Shown: positions 44,966 through 57,991, numbered from the stretch's first letter. The stretch is 64,000 bases of DNA from Phaseolus vulgaris (GCF_000499845.2 NC_023753.2:14957030-15021029); one strand, 5' to 3'. Program-made: numbers and translations. The notes: generated from the letters alone by a model not told the origin.

Positions 44966-45440
44966 CACTACAAAAATAATTATTTTTAACGGAGGTTATA
45001 TTTGGCGTTTCCGGTGGTTTTAACCCCTGTTAAGTGCGTTATTCGCGGTTTTCTTTTCCCCTAGTAGATCCAGCATCGCTAAATGATTACTGGTGGTTTC
45101 TACGAACCCCTGGAAAATAATCACTTTTTGACGATTTTGATAGCCCCATTATTCCCAATTGTTCTGAACCCCTGTTATTCTCGACGGTTTGAAAACCCTT
45201 GTTATTCTCGGCAATTTGAAAACCCCCGTTATTCTCGGCGGTTTGAAAACCCCTATTACTTCTAAGAGGTGCATATATAAAAAAAGTAGGTGACAAATAA
45301 TAAAAATGTTGTACCAAAATAGCCCAACGATTTTCCTTTGCAAGTCATGTTGTTAAATAAACCTGTTATGTACACTCAGATAATATCATTATAAGAAGGA
45401 AATTGTAATGTTTATCCTATTGTTTAGATAATATCACAAT
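44966..45440 (-). mobile_element. CACTA 3' end, inverted copy
   Basis: Begins CACTACAAAAATAATTATTTT and is close to the reverse complement of about 37960-38436, including the subterminal array. It is the right end of the same CACTA family in the opposite orientation. Similarity fades near 45440, and no opposite terminus was found. Confidence 0.8.
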
Positions 45441-46526
45441 AATTGTACATAATAATCATAATAATATAATAGAAAAAATGTAATGCTTCAACAAGCATGG
45501 CATAAGTATTTTGTTTGAAAACATACAATATTCTTACGTAATCGACTTTTTTTTTCTAATTTTTAGTAACTACACCTTTATTTCCGACCTTAATCTTTTA
45601 AAATTCTAATTGTAGTGCAAAATGATGATAATATACTTATTTTATATATTTAAACCTCAAATGTAGACATTTTACAACAAACTTAAAAATAGACGTAATA
45701 TTAAATAAGATGCAAATGGTATTAAATACTTAAATTAACTGAATTTGTAAATAGAAAACAAAATGGTATTGTATTTGGTTATTGTTAATCTTAGGACAAA
45801 TTACTATTGTTTTTAAATCATATAAACCATTGGAAAATATCTATATAGTTCTGAAAAAGGCAAGTTTATTTTAAAAATAGGAAAAAGACAAGTTGAAAAA
45901 ATATAATAAAAAAAGAAATAAATGGGAACAATTTCAAAAAAATCTTGAATTTTTTTATATAATTGGCTTCCACCTTCAAGAGACTTTTATCCCATTTTTC
46001 TCTTAGGTGACTCTGCAAAATGAAAGAGAAAGTAAAGTACCAGTTTTTCTCTTCATTGTTAACCTTCTTTGTGTACCATACAAACAAAATAGTGCCCACA
46101 AATAACTAAAATCTATGAAATTTCAAAAAGTGAAAAATTCCTACTAAATAACATTCTTCAACTATGATTCTTGATGATAGAGGTTAATTCTTAAACACTA
46201 CTGATGAACAAATTCAAGTACCTATGATGAAGTAATTATAGTACACGCCTTCATAACTTGCAACTTTCTGTAGTAGTTATCCCTCAATTTCAAAGCCTTG
46301 CAGAGAACATACACACAAAAAATTACATATTACAATTGGACCAATCTTGTTTAGCGAACCGTCCATTTAGGATATGACGTCTACTGAACTTGTATTTTGC
46401 TTTTGGTTTAAGTTTGGATTAAGTATTAGAATGACATCTACATTTAATTTATAAATTAATTTATAGGAAGATTTGGTTGATAAATTATATACTAATTCAT
46501 AAATGTAAGGGCCTTCGTTTGGATTA
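45441..46526. other. AT-rich intergenic stretch
   Basis: May contain diverged CACTA interior, but no coding frame or repeat can be supported. Confidence 0.5.
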
Positions 46527-46909
46527 TGTAGAAAAATTGTTTATATTACGAAATAGAACAGAGATGAATAAAAGAGAACAAAAGATGAACAAAAGAGTAA
46601 AATGAAGGTAAAAAATATGAGAATGAATATCTCTCTTTTCTTGTTATTGAAATCAAAACAAATGGTTTGAATATATACAAGTAGTACACTCCTTCTAGGT
46701 TTAACTAAAGATGAAAAGAATCAATAATTAAATACTAGAATCATAACAAACAAAGAAAAAATAAAGGTTATTCACCTTTATAAAGAGAAACAACTGATAA
46801 TTAGAAAAGACACCCAATTATTCTCCTCTATAAAGAGAAACAACTGATAATTAGAAAAGACACCCAATTAATATTATGATCCTTCTATAACTTTGGTATT
46901 CGTATCCTT
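46527..46909 (-). repeat. Candidate 3' LTR of the split copia element
   Basis: Plus strand starts TGTAGAAAAATTG. The inner edge lies beside a purine-rich GTGGTGGGG on the minus strand. About 380 bp, containing a 49-bp tandem duplication (about 46775-46873, CTATAAAGAGAAACAACTG). No matching LTR exists at the other end of the element (62826), so the call is tentative. Confidence 0.45.
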
Positions 46910-46984
46910 TAATACCCCACCACAAGCTGGAGAGCAAATACTGATGAGACCCAGCTTGGAACAAATATTCTTAAAAGATTAAGG

Positions 46985-49915
46985 ACTTAAAGCTTAGGTA
47001 TAAATATCAGCTAGTTGCTCTGTGGTGGAAATGGGAAGCAAATTGATGAGATCCTTCTTTAATTTTTCCCGGACCACGTGACAATCTATTTCTATATGTT
47101 TTGTACGCTCGTGAAACACTGGATTTGCTGCAATGTATCTTGCTGAGTCATTGTCACAGTATAAAAGAGATGGTTGCTCAAAAGGAACTTTGAAATCTTG
47201 AAGAAGATAAGTTAGCCATTGAATTTCACATGTAACAGTGGCCATTGCCATGTATTCAGCTTCACAAGAACTCTTTGATATTGTTCCTTGCTTCTTTGAT
47301 TTCCAAGATATGACAGAATTCCCAAGATACACACTAAAACCAGTCCCTGATTGTTTTGAATCACTACAGGTGCCCCAATCACTATCACAAAAGGCTTTCA
47401 AATGAACAGAGGTAGTGGAAGAGAAAAATAGACCAAGACTTGGAGCCCCTTTGATATATCTGAGAATTCTAATCGTTGCATTATAGTGAGCAATGGTAGG
47501 CTTAGTAAGAAACTAAGAAATTTGTTGTAAAGAAAATGTTATGTTAGGTCGGGTATTAGTGAGATACATAAGTTTTCCAATCAATCTTCTGTAGGCTTGA
47601 ATATCTGTGAAAGGAACACTTCCAGCGGAAGAGAATTTCTCATGATTATCAATAGGAGTGGGTGCAAGTTTGCAGGCTAAAAGACCTGCATCTGTTAATA
47701 ATTCCAATGCATATTTCCTTTGATTTACCATTATTCCTGTCTTCTTTCTTGCTACTTCTAGACCAAGAAAATATCTTAAATTCCCAAGATCTTTAATCTT
47801 AAATGTCTGATTCAAGGCTTGTTTGATTCGAGCAATCTCTTCTTTATCATTTCCTGCCAATATTATATCGTCCACATATACCAATAATGCTGTAAAAGAT
47901 TCTTCAGAAGAATTAATGAACAAGGAATGATCATTCATAGATTGAGTATATCCCATAGAAAGCAAAAATGGTGACAGTTTGGCAAACCATTCTCTGTTGG
48001 CTTTCTTAAGGCAATATAAAGCCTTTTTTAGTTTACAAACTTTTCCTGGTGGAATAGAAGTCAATCCAGGAGGAGCAACCATGTATACATCTTCTTTCAA
48101 ATCTCCATGTAAAAATGCATTGTTTATGTCTAATTGTTTCAATTCCCAATTATAAATAGAAGCTAAAGAAAGAAGCAACCTTACGGTGGTCATCTTTGCT
48201 ACTAGAGAGAAAGTATCAAGGTAGTCAATGCCTTCTATTTGTGTATATCCCTTTGCCACTGACCTTGCTTTATACCTTTCAATTGTCCCATCAGCCTTAT
48301 ATTTTATTTTGAATACCCATTTGCAACCTATGACAACTTTGTTCTTAGGCAAAAAAGCAGTCTCCCAAGTTTGATTTGACTATAAAGCAGATATCTCACA
48401 TTGTATAGCTTTTCTCCAACAGTAATGTTTCGCAGCTTCAGAATAAGTGTTTGGCTCAACATGTGAAGAAAGAGACATAACAAAATATTTGTAAGAAGGT
48501 GATAAATTGCTATAAGACAAAACATAATTCAAAGGATATTTAACTCTTGAAGATGCACTGGAAACATTAAGATTACAATGACAATCCTTTAAATGCTCAT
48601 GTGATCTTTTTATTCTTGTGCTCATTCGGACAAATGGATCTGATTCAGAACTTTGTTCTATATCATGATTTTCATTGAGGTTTTGATCTATATGGGAACA
48701 ATCTTCTTCTGAAACCTCAATTTCTGACTCACAATTATTATCACTACTATTTTCAACATTATCACAAGGTGTATTATCACAAGGTGCAAGAATGGCTTGT
48801 GATGGCTGACTTAAGACAGATTGATCTTCAGCAAACAAAATTTGATCATTAATGTCAGAACTGTTAGTTTCATTGCTAGTATCTTGAACCCTTTGATATG
48901 GAAAAACATGTTCATAAAAGACAACATCCCTAGACAAAAAAAATTCTCTTGATTGAATATTCAACAAAATATATCCTTTTGTCCCCCTTTGAAAACCAAT
49001 AAAAACACATTTTGATGCTCTTGGATCAAATTTTCTTATATTTGTTGACAAAGTGCTAGCATAACATAAAAAACCAAACACCTTTAATCCATTAAAATCT
49101 GCATCAGTTTTGAAAAGCATTTCATGAGGAGAAGAATAGTTTAAAACAGGTGTGGGAAACATGTTTATAATATGCACAACATGTATCACATAATATGTTT
49201 GGGTAAATGAGATTGTATCATAAGAGCTCTTGCTACATCTAATAAATGACCATGTTTCCTTTCAACTATACTATTTTGTTGTGGAGTATTGACACATGAT
49301 GTTTGATGTATTATTACTTTACTGACAAAAAAATTAGTCATGACAAACTCAATTCCATTATCACTTCTTATTATTTTTATTGTTGTCTCAAACTGCGTTT
49401 GAACAAAAATAACAAAATGTTCCAAAACCTTAACAACTTCAGATTTTTGTTTCAAAAGAAAAATCAATGTGTACCTCGAATAGTCATCAACTATGGTCAA
49501 GAAATATTTATGACCATGAATTGATGGTATTGAGTATGGTCCCCAAATATCTACATGAATCAAATCAAAACATTTTTTTTTGATTTAGATGTACTAATAG
49601 GAAAAGAAAGTATTTTTTGCTTTGCAAAATGACAAACATCGTAAACAAAATATTTGTCATATTTAACATAAGGAAATTTATTCTTGATAACATCAATACA
49701 TTTATTTGAAATATGACCTAATCGAAAATGGCAAAGGGCTAGATCACTAGCATTGACATTAACAGTATTGATGATGTGTGTAGATTCAAGGGTTTTAATT
49801 TGAAATTTCTGGCAAGATGGGATTCTGAGTATATAAAGTCTATCTTGCATCTTAGCAGAACCAATTATTTTCAAGGAGTTTTTGTCTTGAATGTGACAAC
49901 CATTAGAATCAAAGG
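46985..49915 (-). pseudogene. copia pol pseudogene, downstream part
   Basis: Right to left: GAG-pre-integrase (DSNGCHIQD, CHFRLGHIS; 49560-49915), integrase (HVDIWGP, RSDNGIEF, PQQNSIVERKHGHLL; 49186-49563, continued with the C-terminal part at 48380-49189), reverse transcriptase (KWVFKIKYKADGTIERYKAR, YVDDIILAGND; 47513-48352) and RNase H (SSCEAEYMAMA, DNDSARYIAANP, EQLADIYT; 46994-47401). A frameshift near 49563, an overlap shift near 49189, and stops near 48360 and 47510 break it. The N-terminal part of the same protein is at 61963-62325, separated by the gypsy insertion. Layout is typical of plant copia pol. Confidence 0.9.
49911..49915. other. Target-site duplication AAAGG (left)
   Basis: AAAGG directly before the TG of the gypsy LTR, repeated at 61963-61967 after the CA of the other LTR. 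Confidence 0.95.
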
Positions 49916-50734
49916 TGTACCGCCCTGGTAGTCGGAAGTGATGACGTGGCATCCAGCTACAGTATAGGCGTGTTGACAAGGCGCCAGGTTGACAGAAGAG
50001 GAGGAAGTCGGGGGGCTCGTGAAGTCGCTAGTTATTAAGTTGGCGTGTTCCGATCTCCAGCATACCAGAACCGGCGATCACCGGGTTAAAGATGAAGTCG
50101 CTAGATGTAAACTCAGGCGACCAAATGATTGGAGATCGCCAGAGCAAGCACATCGCCAGAGATGAAGGTGATGCAGATTATGAAGGCGGCCGGCGAGACC
50201 ACAGGGAAGGTGTACGAAGGCACCCTAACTCGCCAGTTCCAATAGAGATTGCACTCCCAAGTTAGCTATGCACTGGGCAGTACCATGCGTAAGTAACTTA
50301 GCCAAAAAGAAAGTCAGAAGCAACGCCCAAGTCAAGGAGGCTCCAGATGATGGCACGTGTACGACTGGATGCGAGCCACGTGTCCAGGTCTGTAACTGCC
50401 AGGAGAGAGAAAGTAACCAGGTATTTAAGGGTTCCCCAACGAACTTCTGAGGTACGCACGTTCAGATTATACTCTTTACGCTTGCGAGTTCTTGAGCATA
50501 CTGTGAGAGAGAACATTGCACGGTTCCTTGAGAGTTCTAGAGTGTTCTTGCTCTTAGTATTTGGTGGTTCGGTCACTAACTTGGGCGTTGGAGTGCGATC
50601 GGCCGCAGAGGCGCCGCTCTGTTCTTTTGCAGGTTCTTGAGGTGGATCTTGAAGAAGGACGGAGGTTTGAAGCGGTGCACATGTCGATCCTTTGACGAGG
50701 CAGGTTCCAACGTTCTGGTCAACAGGCAGGATCA
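49916..50734 (+). repeat. 5' LTR of the Tat gypsy element
   Basis: TGTACCGCCC to GCAGGATCA. A TATA-like TATTTAAG lies at 50422-50429. Matches 61144-61962 in length exactly. Confidence 0.95.
50422..50429 (+). promoter_or_regulatory. TATA-like box in the 5' LTR
   Basis: TATTTAAG about 500 bp into the LTR, present in the same place in the other LTR (61650-61657). Plausible core promoter for element RNA. Confidence 0.5.
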
Positions 50735-50737
50735 TCA

Positions 50738-50753
50738 GGCGCCCACCGTGGGG
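50738..50753 (+). other. Primer-binding site region of the Tat element
   Basis: GGCGCCCACCGTGGGG three bases after the LTR, the same core as in the gypsy derivative near 43536. The tRNA it pairs with is not identified. Confidence 0.7.
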
Positions 50754-51145
50754 CCGTGTAAAACCTGTTCCCATCCACAGCATGAGTTCTTGGAGGTTTT
50801 CGCAGTTTCCTGCGTGGTTGTGTGCTGGTGCAACCACTGTTCGCTGTTCGCTTGAGATTTGTTCGGTGATTTCGCGTTTTCCACCGTTCGTTTGGATTTT
50901 TGTTCGGTGAAGTGAGGTTTTCTGTTGTTTTCGCGTGATTTGTTCGGTGCAGTTTGAGTTCTTTCGCTCGTTTGGTTATCCGTGGGAGAAGCGGTGGTTT
51001 CTGGTGGAGTTGCAGGTTTCTTTGAAGGTTCGCGGTGTTCTTGAGTTTTCTTGCGGAATTTCGCGCAGTTTTTTCCGATTGATCGCTGAATCGATCGTAG
51101 CTGAAGTAAGTGTTGTTCGCTGCATTCTGTGATTCGCCAAGTTTC
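50754..51145 (+). other. Leader between PBS and gag
   Basis: About 390 bp, T- and G-rich, with repeated TTCGGTG and TTCGCG words. No coding frame starts with an ATG before 51146. Confidence 0.6.
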
Positions 51146-54100
51146 ATGAGAAAAGTGAGAAGCAATCGTTCAAGTCCAGTTGCGTCCGTCGCTGCTGAAG
51201 GCGCCGCCGCCGCCATGACCATGGCGCAGATGGCAGAGATGATGCGTTCGTTGCAGGCAACTGTGGAAGCCTCGCGCATAGAACAGGCGAGAATGCCTGA
51301 GGACCTGGTCGCCTCTCGCGCCAGGAATGACGAGCTTAGCAAGGCGACTGAGGAGCTGCGTCAAGCCCTTCAAGAGCAGCAAGGGCGTTCTACTGCTGAA
51401 GAGGTTGCGCCGTCGTCGCCACCTCGTGTTTTTCCTATGCCTTTCGATCAAGCGATTACTGACACGCCTATTCCTGCGAGCGTGGTTCTGGTTAAGGCTG
51501 TTTTCACCGGCATGGAGGATCCTGAAGCTCATCTCACCACGTTCCATACGCAGATGATGCTGTCAGGGGGATCAGACGCCGTGTATTGCAAGATGTTTGT
51601 GAGCACGCTCCAGGGAACGGCGCTGGAATGGTTTGTGAGCCTGCCTAACGATCACATAACCAGTTTCCAACAGTTCTCGAAGATTTTCGTCGAGCAGTAC
51701 ATTGTGAATAAGGCACCGCCCAGGGTGTCTTACGACCTGTTTGATATAAGGCAGTACTAGGGAGAGTCCCTCAGGGACTACCTAAATCGCTTTGGGGCGC
51801 AAATGGTCAGATCGCCGGCCAAAGACGAAGAAATGCTGGTTTATGCATTTAAGAAAGGCGTGCTGCCGGGACCATTCTGCGAGGCTTTGATCAGGGCACA
51901 CCCCGCCACGTTTGCTGAGGTTAGGCGACTTGCGGTGGCCCACATCGCCGACGAGAGCGAAGTCGCCGAGAATAGAGGAAGCGTGGCTCCCGCTAGGCCA
52001 CGCGCCCAGACCAGGATCCAGCCACAAAGGGTGCTGGAGACAGCGACGGCCAGAAGGGATCAGAGGACTCGCCATCCCTATGATCCAAGGAAGAACAAGG
52101 GTAGGGGCCAAGGACGCCAGCAACCAGCACGCCGGGAATACAATCGCCCGCCTAAGCACAAGTTTGTAATGGGATTGGCGGACCTGATCGCCATTCCCAA
52201 TATATCTGCTAGGTTGAAGGCGCCAGAAAAGGTGGGCGACAAGGTGCTGGGGCCAAAGCCAGACGCCTGGTGTGAGTTCCACCAGGGCTTTGGCCATACA
52301 GTGGACTCGTGCTTAGCATTAGGATACCAGATCGACGATCTGGTAAAGAGCGGGTTCCTAAATGACTATTTGTTGGACAGAAGGACGGGGGGCGCGTCGA
52401 GCTCCCAACCAGCAGGTGCTGAGGCTCAGCAGCACGAGATGCCCACGCATGGAGAGATCCACACCATTGCAGGGGGTTTCTCAGGAGGTGGATGCACCGC
52501 ATCACAGAGGAAGAGGTACGCGAGGTCTGTGATGAAGGTGGATATGTTTGAAGACCACTCGCCGGAAGTGGATATTACATTCACCAAGCAAGATCTCCGG
52601 GATGTTGTGCCTCATGACAACGATCCCATAGTAATTTCGCTGATAACAGCAGGAAGGAAGGTCCACAGGGTGCTGGTGGACCAAGGAAGCTCGGCAGACG
52701 TGATGTTCTGGCCGACTTTCACGCAGTTGGAGCTGCCCCTTGACCAGCTGAGGCCCTATGGAGGGTGTTTGTATGGTTTCGCTGGTGACCAGGTGGAGGT
52801 CAGGGGGTACATAGAATTAAGGACAACGTTTACAGATGTGGCGGGTTCAAGAACGGAGAAAATCAAATACCTCGTTGTAAACGCTCCTTCAGCATATAAC
52901 ATCCTGTTGGGAAGACCCACGCTCAACAGGATAGGTGCCATACCGTCGACCCGGCACATGAAGGTGAAGTTGCCGTCCATGGAGGGGGTGGTTATCACCA
53001 TCAAATCCGATCAGAAGGAAGCGAAGAAGTGCTATGAGAATAGCCTGAAAAACAAGAGATCGGTGAGTTACGTAACAACCACCCCGCCTCCTGGTGTGAA
53101 GCCCAGATCGACGGTAACAGAAGAGACCGCCGGAAGAGACGTGGAGATGGTGGATGCTGAGCTAGGGGAGGGGAACGTTGGCCTGGAGGAGGAAGAGGCC
53201 AGGGATCGCCCTGAGGAAGCGAGAGAACTGGGAATCGCCAGGGCGGTGATCGCCAGAGAAACCAGACCAAAACCCGTCGAGCAGTGGCTCGAGAGAGAAA
53301 TCGGGGGAAAGATCTTCAAGCTGGGAAGATCCCTGGAGGTTGAGCTCCAGGACCAGATCGCCAAGGTGATTGAGCGGCATCTGGACGCGTTTGCATGGTC
53401 CGCTTCGGACATGCCCGGGATCGATCCCGACTTCTTGTGCCATCATCTGGCGATAGACAACTTGGTGAGACCAGTGCGACAAAGAAGAAGGAAGTTCAAC
53501 GAGGAGAGGAGGCAGGCGATCAGGGACGAAACACAGAAACTCCTCGCTGCAGGCCACATCAGGGAAGTCCAGTACCCTGAATGGCTGACAAATGTCGTGC
53601 TGGTGAAGAAGAGTAACGGGAAATGGCGCATGTGCGTCGATTTCACTGACCTGAACAAGGCTTGCCCAAAGGATTCATATCCTTTACCAAGCATAGATGC
53701 CCTGGTGGATAGTGCTGCAGGGTGTAAGTTGTTGAGCTTCCTGGATGCCTTCTCGGGGTATAATTAGATCAAAATGCATCCCATGGATGAAGAGAAGACC
53801 GCCTTCATGACCGAGAGATCGTGCTACTGCTATAAGGTGATGCCGTTTGGGCTGAAGAACGCGGGGGCCACGTACCAGAGGTTGATGGATCGAGTACTTG
53901 CGCCGATGCTGGGAAGGAATGTGCAAGCGTACGTTGATGACATGGTCGTGACCTCGCCAGAGAAAGGGAAGCACGTTGCAGACTTGGAGGAGTTGTTCAC
54001 GACGATCGCCAAGTTCAAATTAAAGCTGAATCCAGAGAAATGCATTTTCGGCGTGGAGGCTGGAAAGTTTTTGGGTTTCCTCTTAACTGAAAGAGGCATA

Positions 54101-56587
54101 GAGGCCAACCCTGATAAGTGTGCCGCCATCTTGGCGATGAGGAGCCCAGCTACGGTGAAGGAGGTTCAACAGCTAACAGGTCGGATGGCAGCCCTGTCTC
54201 GCTTCGTGTCAGCTAGCGGAGAAAAGGGCCATCCCTATTTTCAGTGCCTAAGGAGGAATAACAAGTTTGCTTGGACGAAGGAGTGCGAGGAAGCCTTCGT
54301 CAAGCTGAAGGAATTTCTGGCGAGCCCGCCGGTCCTGTGTAAACCGCTGGTGGGAACCCCTCTCAGGTTGTATTTTGCAGTAACTGAGAGGGCGGTGAGT
54401 GCGGTGCTCGCCCAGGATCAAGATCAGGCTCAGAAGCCTATTTATTTTGTTAGTAAGGTGTTGCAGGGCCCCGAAACGAGATATCAGGCCCTGGAAAAGG
54501 CTGCGCTGGCTGTGGTATTTTCGGCGAGGAGGTTGTGCCACTATTTCCACAGCTTCACGATTCTGGTGATGACTGACTTGCCCATCCAGAAGGTGTTGAA
54601 GAAGCCTGACGTCGCTGGGAGGATGGTGAAGTGGGCAATCGAACTGTTAGAGTTTGATATTAAGTATGAGCCCCGAGGCCCGATCAAGGGGCAAATCTTT
54701 GCAGATTTCGTGGTTGAGCTCTCATCTGAGGCGACACGAGTTGAAGGGGACGACTTCCGTTGGGTGCTCTCGGTGGATGGATCGTCGAACCAGCAGGGTA
54801 GCGGTGCTGGAGTCATCCTGGAGGGACCCAACGGCGTGTTGATCGAACAATCTTTGAGGTTTGCCTTCAAAGCCATCAACAATCAAGCAGAATATGAGGC
54901 GCTGATCGCCGGGATTTTGCTGGCCAAAGAGATGGGAGCCAGGGTGTTGATGGCTAAGAGTGACTCGCTGCTAGTCACGGGACAAGTAACAGGCGAGTTC
55001 CAGGCTAAAGATCTACAAATGGCAGCTTACTTGGAGTATGTGCTAGAATTGAAGAGTTCCTTTGCCTCCTTTGAAGTGGTGCATGTGCCCAGAGAGCAGA
55101 ATGCCCGAGCTGACTTGCTGGCCAAGCTCGCCAGTTCAGGCAAGGGGGGTAGGCAGAGGACGGTGATTCAAGAAACTCTGAAGACGCCGAGGGCATTTGT
55201 GGCAGATCACCTGGTTCTTCAGATAAGCAGGTCGACGGAAAAAGCGGCAAGAAGTCACAAGTCTTTAACGCAAGAAACTTTGAGATCGTCGAGAATTAGA
55301 GCATGCCGAGGAGAGAAGGTGAACATGACGCAGGTCTACGCTATCCATGAGCCAGACACCTGGATAACACAGTACAAGCGGTGCCTGGCAGATGGCCTTC
55401 TCCCACTGGATCCGACAGAGGCCAGGAAGGTAAAGAAAAATTCTAGCAAGTACACGTTGATTGATGGCGATCTGTACAGGTTTGGGTTCACTCACCCACT
55501 CCTGGAATGCGTACATGGCGAGAAGTGCACGAGAATCATGGCAGAGCTCCACGAAGGTATATGCGGAAGCCACATCGGGGGTCGAGCTCTGGCCGCGAGG
55601 ACTCTGCGTGCAGGTTACTACTGGCCATCGATGAGAGAAGATTGCAAGAAGTATGCCCAGTGTTGCAAACAATGCCAACAGCACGCCGATTGGCATAAGG
55701 TGCCTCCCGAGGAGTTGAAGTCGATCTACAGCCCTTGGCCGTTTCATACTTGGGGAATCGACATCCTGGGACCATTTCCGCTGGCGATCAGGCAGATGAA
55801 GTACTTGGTGGTGGCGATTGAGTATTTCACCAAGTGGATCGAAGCAGAACCAGTGGCCCAGATCACCGCACACAAGATCGAAGGTTTCGTGTGGAAGAAT
55901 ATTGTGTGCTGGTTTGTTGTGCCTAAGCGCCTGGTGTCGGACAATGGGACTCAGTTTGCAAGCCACCTGTTGAAGAAGCTTTGCGAGGGGGTGGGAATTC
56001 AACAAGTGTTTGCATCCGTCGAGCACCCTCAGACTAATGGCCAAGTAGAGTCAGCTAATCGGGTGTTGCTGAGAGGTTTGAAGAGAAGACTAGAGAAAGC
56101 CAAAGGAAGCTGGGTTGAGGAGCTACCCCGTATAGTCTGGGCGTACCACACCACCGAGCAGTCAGGAACCCACGAGACCCCGTTCAGCTTGGTCTATGGG
56201 TGTGATGCAATGATTCCAGTAGAGATCCAGGAGAACTCGCCGAGATTCCAGAACTTCGTAGAGGAAGACTCGAATGAAGAGAGAAGGCTGAACCTGGATC
56301 TACTGGATGAGGTCAGGGAAGAGGCGAGATTGAAGGCTGAAGCGGTGAAGAGAAGGATTGAATGAAGATACAACTCGAAGGTGATGCCAAGACAGTTTAG
56401 AGAAGGCGACCTGGTGATGAGGAAAGCCCACCAGTACGAGATGGAGAATAAACTGTCGCCCAAGTGGACGGGGCCGTTCAGAATAACCGAGGCGCTCGGG
56501 AACGGCGCGTACCGCTTAGAGACATTGGAAGGAGGGGAGATTCCTCGCACTTGGAACGCCACGCACCTGAAGTTGTATTACAGTTAA
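51146..56587 (+). pseudogene. Gypsy gag-pol polyprotein with three stop codons
   Basis: A single frame runs from ATG 51146 (MRKVRSN) to 56587, about 1,800 codons, broken only by TAG 51758-51760, TAG 53765-53767 and TGA 56363-56365. Domains: gag capsid (AVFTGMEDPEAHLTTFHTQM, TALEWF, about 51490-51950); GGFSGGG near 52470; protease active site VDQGSSADVMF (52679); RT (WRMCVDFTDLNKACPKDSYP; YVDDM at 53930-53944); RNase H (YFAVTERAVSAVL); a second RNase H (SVDGSSNQQGSGAGVIL, NNQAEYEALIAGI, about 54765-55130); integrase with HHCC finger (55540-55690), WGIDILGP, VSDNGTQF and TNGQVESANR; and a C-terminal MRKAHQYEMENKLSPKWTGP module. Each stop differs from a sense codon by a single C-to-T change. No frameshift is visible. 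Confidence 0.93.
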
Positions 56588-56830
56588 GAAGCCTTGTAAG
56601 TAAAGACAAACACGAAGTTATATTACAATGTCTCTGTTAAAACAGTTTAAAGGGGGCACTCTTTTTTCCCCAAGGAGGGTTTTTAATGAGGCCACCCAAT
56701 AAAGAGAAGTTTTCAAAGTACAAGTTGTTTTAGATTGCGTGCCTGTTGTTTTCAGAAGGTTTTGAAGAAAGACCTTGTCACTTGTATGTGGCTTAAGGCA
56801 AGTTAAAGATATATTGCATGCTTTCTAAAG

Positions 56831-57016
56831 AGTTTTAAGTCCTCATCGTCTTTCGGCGATCGGAGGCACCAGTTAAAAGTTTTAAGTCCTCATCGTCTTT
56901 CGGCGATCGGAGGCACCAGTTAAAGTTTTAAGTCCTCATCGTCTTTCGACGATCGGAGGCACAAGTTAAAGTTAAAGTCCTCATTGTCTTTCGGCGATCG
57001 GAGGCACCAGCTAAAA
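56831..57016 (+). repeat. Tandem repeat, four units of 44-47 bp
   Basis: Units of the form AAGTCCTCATCGTCTTTCGG plus CGATCGGAGGCACCAGTTAAA, only slightly diverged. Confidence 0.9.
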
Positions 57017-57093
57017 GACCTCAACGCCCTCGCGCGTCCTGAGGCGAGTTAAAGACCTCCTCGCCGTCGAGCGAGTGCAGGCGAGGAAGAGCG

Positions 57094-57284
57094 AAAAGTC
57101 CTCAGTGTTTCTGGGGGCGAGGAGATGTAACCCCTGGGGCAATGTAGAGGCACCAGTGAAAAGTCCTCAGTGTTTCTGGGGGCGAGGAGATGTAACCCCT
57201 GGGGCAATGTAGAGGCACCAGTGAAAAGTCCTCAGTGTTTCTGGGGGCGAGAAGATGTAACCCCCGGGGCAATGTAGAGGCAAG
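57094..57284 (+). repeat. Tandem repeat, three units of 65 bp
   Basis: Exact 65-bp spacing of AAAAGTCCTCAGTGTTTCTG, each followed by GTAACCCCTGGGGCAATG. Nearly identical units suggest recent expansion. Confidence 0.93.
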
Positions 57285-57991
57285 TAAAAGACCTTCTTGC
57301 CTATGAGCGAGTTCAGGCGAGCTAAAGACCTTCTCGCCGATGAGCAAGTTCAGGCAAGGTAAAATCCTTCTCGTCTCGAACGAATTCAGGTATGGTGTTA
57401 AGGGTGGACGAAGTTTGGAAGGTGGTTAAGGTAGGTTCGAAGAGAACGCCTAGCCACCCGGTCTTTTGTTCTGAAGCTCAGGAAGGTAGAGAAGGATCCG
57501 AAAGGCGCCTCTACCCCAGATAAAGAACAATGGCCAAGGTATGAAGCCAGAAAGAAGCTGATATCGCCAAGTGAGTCTTTGGCGACCATGAAAAGTTCAA
57601 ACAGCGGCGAGAAAGTTAAAGACCCGTTTTGATGAAGCAGATGGGGTGAAGCGACGTTTTAAGCCAATAGTTGAGTTAAAGTTCGTTGCTTGAAGAGTAA
57701 TTTTGCGCTAAGGTTAATTGCCTTAAGGTTACAAGTTGTTAAAGTGGTTATTTTTCGAAGTTGAAGTGGCTCGAAGCAGTCAAGTATAAGATCGTGCCTA
57801 CGAAATCGCTAAGTCATTTCTTGGAAGTAAATCACGCAAGGAAAGTTAAAGCAGGCAAAGAAGTTACAAGAAGAAATACAAAGGCAATTTCATTGAGTAA
57901 ATATCAGTTCGGGGTACGTAAACAGAAAAAGAAGAAAGTTCATTACAAAATACAAAGAGAAAGCATAGAGGTAGTGGATGGAGGAAATTGA

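Larger units (their letters stand above)
56588..57991 (+). other. Region between pol and the antisense gene
   Basis: Non-coding, with two tandem repeat blocks (56831-57016 and 57094-57284) and further loose repeats of AAAGACCTTCTCGCC and GAGCGAGTTCAGGCGAG to about 57390. The remainder shows no feature. Confidence 0.7.

Noticed and set aside
50268..50910. Frames in the gypsy LTR on both strands (also at 61496-62059)
   Set aside because: They repeat with the LTR and differ between copies only by neutral-looking changes. The larger minus frame is a shadow.
53830..56044. Long minus-strand frames opposite gypsy pol
   Set aside because: Shadows of the GC-rich plus-strand coding sequence; the plus strand carries all recognisable domains.
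57102..57347. Minus-strand frame across the 65-bp repeats
   Set aside because: Arises only from three copies of a unit that is not a separate gene.
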